Positions 56,913 to 64,000 of a stretch of DNA of 64,000 nt are shown piece after piece. A program made the position numbers and the translations under genes. The stretch's first letter is position 1; each line of letters begins with the position of its first letter. Origin of the DNA: Cannabis sativa (lineage: Eukaryota > Streptophyta > Magnoliopsida > Rosales > Cannabaceae); assembly GCF_029168945.1 (NCBI RefSeq), contig NC_083605.1, forward strand, positions 27,541,280 to 27,605,279, in the 5' to 3' direction. The notes under the pieces were generated by a model. It had not been told where the DNA came from, searched no databases, and saw nothing but the letters and a program-made list of their open reading frames with translations.

Positions 56913-58805
56913 TGTTGGGTTTTATGCCCTAAATAAAACTCATTTCAATATAATCAGATTTACTTATTAATATAGATCAGAAATAACCTTTAATGTTGCA
57001 TGGTTCACATGATTTATTTCATGATTATATGTACATAATGTATAAATTCATCTGAAACCCTTTTTACATACTTGATCCTGTTTATTGTGTCGTCAACACA
57101 TTGGAAAGTAAACATGACTATGTGAATAAAGTTTCCTAGATTTATCAGACATAGGGTTTTACTGATATGATAATCTACAACAAAGTTTACTTGCATTTGG
57201 AGAAGTGCTATGTTCTTTCCAGAGCATTGGTGAAAGTAAAGCTCAGGTTGGATGCGTGGAGTATGCATCGGAAGGGACCGATATTGAACTTTGACTTAGA
57301 TTTATTAAACTTACCGTAATATCTATTCAAGTCAATATCGCCTAGTTGACCCTAGATCAAATGATCTTAATCCTGTTATGATTAGGCTCAATCTTGAAAG
57401 GCTATTCGTGTTCTTTGATTTGTTAGTTAAGCCTACTTTTAGGTCAGGGTGATACGTACATTTTGGGAACACGGTAGTGCAATTGAGTGGGAGCGCTATC
57501 ATAAACATGGAATCTATAGCTTCCATTTGGCGAATAGTAAGCAAAGGATGATCTCCTTCGAGCTTGACCAAACGAACATAAATGGTGGAGTACTCATTTC
57601 ACATAAGCTGAAATATCATTTATACGGGGTCAAGTGTTTTAAGGAATAAATACATTGTAGGGTGTAACGGTAATTTAATCCCTTTACAGTGTAGATCATT
57701 CATATAGAGGATCATTGATCACATTAGGATTATAACAATGGATAACTAATGATGTGTCTATATGGTGGAACATATAGAGCATTCTATATACTGAGAGTGC
57801 AATTCTAAGTTATATGCGTGGATTCAACGAAGAATTAATAAGTTAGTGAATTTTAGTGCTAAATTCTAGATCTACTTATTGGAAGCTCGGTTATATAGAC
57901 CCATGGTCCCCCCACTAGTTGAGATAATATTGCTTGTAAGACTCATGTAATTGGTTTTGATTAATCAATTATAATTCTCAAATTAGACTATGTCTATTTG
58001 TGAATTTTTCACTAAGTAAGGGCGAAATTGTAAAAAAAGAGTTTATAGGGGCATATTTGTTAATTATGATACTTTGTATGGTTCAATTAATAAATATGAT
58101 AAATGACAATATTATTTAATAATTATTTATAGTTATTAAATAGTTAGAATTGGCATTTAAATGGTTGAATTAGGAAATTGGCATTGTTGAGAAAATCAGA
58201 TACAAAAGGTGTTAAAATTGCAAAATTACAAAACCCAAGGCCCAATCCACTAAGGCATGGCCGGCCACCTATTGTTTGTGTTTTAAATTGATTTTTTCAT
58301 TATTTTAATGCCATATAATTCAAACCTAACCCTAGTGGAATGCTATAAATAGATAGTGAAGGCTTCAGAAAAATAAGACTTTTCTTCTGACTTCTTCTGA
58401 TTCAGAAAAACTGAGCCTCTCTCTCTCCCTATCTTTAGCTACCACTTCTTCTTTCTCTTCCTTTGAATTTCGAAATCCTTAGTGATTAGAGTAGTGCTCA
58501 CACACATCAAGTGATACCTCAATCATAGTGAGGAAGATCGTGAAGAAAGATCATCAGCAAAGGAGTTTCAGCATCAAAGATTCAAAGAAAGAGATCCAGG
58601 TTCAGATATTGATAATGCTCTGCTACAGAAAGGAATCAAGGGCTAGATATCTGAACGGAAGGAGTCATATTATTCCGCTGCACCCAATGCAAGGTTTCTT
58701 AAACTTTATAGGTGTTTAATTTATCGTTTTAGAAAGTTCTTATTTAGGATGTTAATAAACATACTTGTGAGTAGATCTAAGATCCTGGTAAAATAATTTC
58801 CAACA
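56913..58805 (+). repeat. Shared middle LTR of C3/C4 (1893 bp)
   Basis: TGTTGGGTTTTATGCCC...TTTCCAACA, full length and equal to C1 and C2. TATAAATAG at 58344-58352. It has a polypurine tract on its left and a primer site on its right, so it serves as 3' LTR of C3 and 5' LTR of C4. Confidence 0.93.
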
Positions 58806-61800
58806 ACTGGCCTCAGAGCCATGGTAATTGATTTACTTGCAAGAAATTTGGACTTTAAAACGATTGTTTGTATGTTCTTTGGATGGTATCATGTTGTATT
58901 GAGTGTTATTTGATGATTGATTGATGTTTGTAAATTTTCGTGAAAAATAATTGCGATTTTGTTTCTGGAATTATTTTTATTGGATAGTATGGAAACAATT
59001 AAGCAAGTTAGCCTTTTACAGAACTCAATTTCGATTTTATTTGAATTAGTTATGAATTTTTGAAGATTTGAAAAAATCGGGGCTGTGCTGATATTTTCCT
59101 GCGATCGCAAATCTGTCCATACAGTTCACAATTTTTTTGTTTTTCTTCGATTTTTCATGCTTTTTCATGGAATTAACTTCTGATTTTTGGTATAGTTTTG
59201 TATTTATACTATTACTATTCCTAATTCAATTGTAATTATCATTTTGAATTAATTTAATATTTTTTTAAATTTAATTCAAGATATTAGTGTAATTTGAATT
59301 TGAATAGAATTAGTATTTATCTTCTTGCTTAAAAATCTATCTTATTTTAAAATTTGATTATATCTTATCTTATTTTAAATTTAAAAATAAGATATTTATA
59401 ATCATGTAATTTTTAAATGATATAAGATATTTTGCTAATTTTTTAAATTTTGTTATTTTATTTATTTAAATTACATTTAAAATTTGAAAAAGATATTTAC
59501 TTATCTTTTCTAATTTTTTATTTAATTTTTATTTATAAAATAACATTTAAAATTTAAAAGTATTAGCAAATTTTGAAATGATATTTAGGTTGGTTGAAAC
59601 CTAATTTTTTAAAATTGTAGGTTTAATTTTAAATTTAAATATTTAATTAATTTTCGATTTTTTTTAATTTTTTTCGAAAATCTTTTTTAATAATATTTCG
59701 AAATTAATTATTTAATTTAAAATTAAATAAATCCTACATCCAACTATCCAGCTAACCCTGTTGCAGGAGTATGTGTTTTAGCTTGTTTGTAAGTTTTCAA
59801 AACCTATTATTACTTGATTGCAAATAGCCATGGTTACTTTTTTGCCAGATCTAATGATCTGATGGCTCCCTTGGTCAAGTTAATAATTTGTAACAGGTAT
59901 ATTTACAATCTTCTTTCATCTGTGTATGACCTAGCAACATGATAGGACCCATCCAAAGTGTGCCTGTGTGAGCCTATGTGTTTAATTTTATTATAGATGC
60001 ATATAGGTTAATGTTGCTAAAATAAATTATCATAGTTCTTGATAGAATTTATTTAGGCCCATTTAGTTTTTGGGCCTATTCAATTAATAACAGTTGTTCT
60101 TATTAAGGTTAAATTCCTCTCTTTTGGGCCTTGTGTGAGAGTTGGGAGCCATAGAAGTGGGTACGACATACTGAACCCAGCACCCCCTCACATGAACCAC
60201 CCCAATTGTGAAGGTCCATTTGCCTGATTTGAACAACTGTACTAGGTTAATTACACTAGTTTAACCTAATAAAATTGATTAGCAACATAATTAATTTCAT
60301 TTATTTTGAAATTAATTTAAGAAAATTATAGTTTAAAGAATTTTTTATTCTAAGTTAAACTATATGTATTTTTCTTGTATTTAATTAAATATAGAATTAT
60401 AACCATCTAGATTCTTTCTGGAACTTAATTTAAATTTTTTCATTAAATATTCTTATTTAAGTTGATATTTAGTTATCTACAGCTAACCAACTTAAATCTG
60501 AATATCTTTTGAATTTCAAATTTCAAAATTAAGTTGAGGAATTTTAGGCATTGGTTATTAAGATTCTTTAGATATTTTTTTTAAGTTAATATCTTTTCGA
60601 ATATTAACTTAAAATGGAATATTTTAGATATTTTTTAAGTTAATATCTTTTCGAATATTAACTTAAAATGGAATATTTTCAAATTAAGTGGTTACAACTT
60701 AATTTTTGAAATTTAATTAAATTTAAATTTGAAAATATTTAAGTTCTTGATTTTTTCTAATACAACTTAAATTAGATATTTTTTCAAATTTTGTGGAAAA
60801 GATATTTAGTCAAATAAGATATTTTCTAGATAGTTATTTCTAGACTACTTATTATTTCTAATAATTAAATAGGAAAATATTATACATTGTGAAATTAATT
60901 ATTTAAATAATTAATTTTGGTACAATTTATTTTAAGTATATTTTTCTTAGTATTAAACTAGAGATTAATAATTAAGCCTTCTCTACACTTAATTATTTAT
61001 TTCTTGAATTTAATACATTTAATTAATTTGAAAATAAAATATCTAAGTTGATTTTCATCATCATACTTAAATATTTCTTTTTCATGATACTTAATTAAAT
61101 AGAAAATTATTTTTAGTTGAAATTTATTTTTTCAACTAAATTTAAATAATTTTCAAAATATATTTTTTCTTTATTTTATTAATCAAATTTCGAAATTGCA
61201 TTTCTTAAATGCTGGAATTTCAAATTTTATTTGAAAAATTGATTAAGTTGTAAATTAATTATTTATTTTAATTAATTCTTGGATCAACTTAAATCAATGA
61301 CTTTTTCATTTATTGATTAATTTAAAATAAATTGAATTAAAGTATATTATTAGAAATTGCATTAATTAGTCAAAGGAAAATCTAGATAGGTGATATTTTA
61401 GCTTAAAGTATTTTTCTAGTGTATTTAATTAAATAGAAAATTAATATTTAAGTTGATTTTCATCATCATACTTAAATATTTGAAATTTTTCTTATAAATT
61501 TAATTAAATAGGAAAATTATATTTTTTGTTGTAAATTAATTTTATTAATTAATTTTGGGTCAACATTAAATTAGAATAATTTTTCCAGGATTTATATTTT
61601 ATTTTAACATGCATTTTCGAAAATTGTATCCTTGAATACTTTAATTTTTCGAAATGCAATATATATTTATAGAAAATTAAATTTGAGTTGTAAATTAATT
61701 TAAATTAATTTTGTAACAACTTAAATATTTTTTCTAAATATTTATTGGAAATTATTACTAAGATGGAAATAATTCATATTATTTTCATATCCATCTAAGT

Positions 61801-64000
61801 AAAATTTATAAATATTAAATTAAAATTTATATTTAGAATTTTTCATTCTAAATTGGAAATTTTAATTAAATAAATATATATTTAAAAATAAATAGAATAA
61901 ATAAAGAGAATCAAAGAAAATACAACTCTTTATAAATAATGAGCTTTATTATTAAGATATTCGATCTCCATTGTGGGTTTTACACCGCGTTTGTTTTAGT
62001 GAGTAATCCTCCCTAATGGAGGAACGTTCATTAGCAATTTCGCACCGTTTAACCTCGCATGATAAGTAGTTTGTAAGTGTTTTGTATGGTATGGATCACC
62101 CTAATGGTGGCGACCATACTTGACTTGCAAATTGCGAAACAATGGTGGAAGCTCATAAGATAGAATTGCCTTGACTCTCGCCTAAACGGGACAACGCTGA
62201 ATTCCAATCTTGATCGAATAAAAGGTTGCTAGAATGTTTAACATTTTAGACGAGCTGACAACTCTATTCAATGAATGGTAGCTTTGACTCTCGCCTAAAC
62301 GGGACACTGATATCAGTTTGTTGAAAACCTTGGAAATTATTTAGGATTGTAAGTTTTAGTATTTTCACTTGTCATTCCTACTTGCTATATGTTTATAATT
62401 TCTGAATTGTGTATGAATTTATATTGAACCATGTTATTTTCTGTTATTAAGTTATAGTTTAATTTCGAATCTTCATTGTTGGTCTAACTTGGCTTGTTTA
62501 TCTAATGAGATAAATCCCTAGTGGATTTTCACCATTAGACATTCATAATAGTGTTAGATCTCGAAAGATAAATATTGTATATGCGACATCTAGCTGTTCA
62601 TCAATTGATGACACCTTAGACTAGTATTTTTACGATATGAAACAAGAAGATTGTATAAATAAGATTACTTTGTCTTTCGCTAATCGAAGCATCGTTGGAT
62701 TCTTATTTATAAACGAAATTATCCTAATTCCTCTTAGCTTATTCATTTCGAATTAGCTTCAAAACATATCATTGGATGAATGGTCTATAAATCATTTCAT
62801 GTCATTCTATATTTTCTCTTAAGAAATTAAATGACGCATATGATTATAATTCTGAAATTCTATTCCCAATTGATATAAATCCTCAATCTTAGAAATCTCC
62901 TACTTGTATGGGCAAATCTGACTTAGAGTTTAAATAGTAGTGGTGGTCCAAGAAAGAATTACTCATTATATTTGGTATAAATTTAAGTCTTTGAATTTAA
63001 TTTTAGATTCCAAATAGAAATTTTCTTATATTTCTCATTTCAGAATACCATACAGTTACACTTTCTCAAGTGTTTAATATCCATCTTCTATTAATGGATT
63101 AAAGAGTATGGAATATGAGTTAGGTATTCCGTAACTGTGGATCCACTTGCAGTATTCTAAGAACTCTTTGATGTAACTAAACCTATGTCATCAAAAGACA
63201 CTACCATTTTTTTTAATCTATGGCATTTGTATCTTGTTCATAGTGGATTTGACAAGATCAATCTCTGCAAAGAGTTAATATGCCTATATCCAGTGAAAGT
63301 AAGTTCATCTCATTCGCAGATGGATGTACATTCAGGGGTGGATATGAGTTTTTCGTTGTATTCTTAAAACGATCACTCTAGATTATACCTTATGCAAAGA
63401 AATTTGAAATGTTTGAAAAATTTCATTAATTTCTAGCAATGGTTAAAACCATTAAGGTAAGTGGATAAAGATCTTGCGAACTGATAGGGGTGGAGAAATA
63501 GTTAGTAGATATGCAGTTCAAAGATCATTAAATTGATTTTTTAATTATATCCAAACTTACCTCCCCAGAAATTTCGAGTTGCATATTGATGATTAGTTAG
63601 TAGTCGTTGCCTAATTCCTTCTATGGTAATACAATTTTAGAATGATGTAATGGTTGTATACTTAATGTAAATCATTACTAGATTCATGGATAACCTAATC
63701 AAAATCATAAGAAAAGCTAGAACCATTAACCATGGTTTGTTAGCTATTCTAAGTGATTAGGGGTGGACCATCCCATTGTCAATAGATAAGAAAGTGTTTG
63801 TTCAAACAAATACTACTTTTCTAAGAAAATGACTAAGTCTGAAAAACAAGTAGCAAATAAAGGGGATATTTTTCTTGATTCCAAAAGTGTTCTATCATCT
63901 TATATAACATATGATGATCCCACTGCCTCTATTGTCTTGTCACAACCGAAGAGATCAATACCATTTAGTTTTCTTCGACATAATTCACGGTGCCTTGTCG
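58806..64000 (+). other. C4 internal region (continues beyond the window)
   Basis: Starts with the primer site TGGCCTCAGAGCCATGG. It follows C3: a short variable segment near 59082-59135 (much shorter than in C2 or C3), an AT-rich tract 59160-61920 with the doubled 54-bp unit (60569-60679), the duplicated module with hairpins from 61950 (CCTCC/GGAGG at 62008-62022), and the decayed integrase from about 63190 (LWHLYLVHSGFDKINL near 63217). The last bases are in the counterpart of the 117-codon open frame of C3. Confidence 0.8.

Larger units (their letters stand above)
49021..64000 (+). mobile_element. C3/C4: two copia-like units sharing the middle LTR (LTR-INT-LTR-INT, open to the right)
   Basis: LTR 49021-50467, internal 50468-56912, LTR 56913-58805, internal 58806-64000 and beyond. 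Both LTRs are followed by the same primer-site start, and the middle LTR is also preceded by the polypurine tract AGTGGGAGTT. This fits a tandem arrangement formed by recombination between LTRs of two related insertions. The right end is outside the window. Confidence 0.85.

Overview
This 64 kb window is intergenic plant DNA made almost entirely of nested LTR retrotransposons. The plant assignment rests on the elements themselves: Ty3/gypsy chromovirus polyproteins of the Tekay/Del type with a C-terminal chromodomain, Ty1/copia LTRs resembling the Angela group, initiator-Met tRNA-like primer sites and 5-bp target duplications. A dicot with a repeat-rich genome is plausible, but the species cannot be named. 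I see no intact host gene, no tRNA or rRNA gene and no CRISPR array.

Layout. Bases 1-8677 hold a minus-strand gypsy element (G1: 3' LTR cut by the window edge, gag-pol broken by three in-frame stops, PBS, complete 5' LTR). G1 sits in the integrase region of a plus-strand gypsy element (G2), whose 3' end and 3' LTR fill 8678-11571. The G2 LTR is cut by a minus-strand copia-like element C1 (11572-15683). A second copia-like element C2 (15697-34012, duplication TCTAG) abuts C1. Gypsy element G3 (24073-33150, duplication ATGTT) lies inside the 5' LTR of C2 and is the best-preserved element here. Bases 34018-41549 are older, non-LTR sequence: a 55-bp (GA)n tract, clusters of GGCCGGCC-like palindromes and a decayed gene-like region (P1) with a coiled-coil-like part, itself split by a copia solo LTR (39151-41035, duplication TGAGG). 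Next come a minus-strand gypsy LTR piece (G4, 41550-42698), a heavily decayed plus-strand gypsy element (G5, 42699-48485), a 222-bp second copy of part of P1 (48485-48706), another minus-strand gypsy LTR end (G6, 48707-49020), and two plus-strand copia-like units sharing one LTR (C3/C4, 49021-64000, running off the window).

How the parts relate. G1 and G3 have LTR pairs about 99% identical by eye, so they are recent; the copia-like units are older. All copia-like copies carry the same decayed pol, no recognisable gag, and a 2.7 kb AT-rich tract, so they look like a non-autonomous family moved by enzymes made elsewhere.

The strongest unexplained signals are small conserved inverted repeats in the gypsy LTRs. 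Their loops are constant while their stems change in a compensating way between families: one with loop TGTATGGGCG, one with loop ATTAG just before the primer site, and in G1 an array of eight TCATACT-loop units. In the copia-like internal region, a diverged 505-bp tandem duplication carries hairpins with loop CTAAT, and a GC-rich segment differs completely from copy to copy. All similarity statements come from reading by eye; no search or alignment was run.
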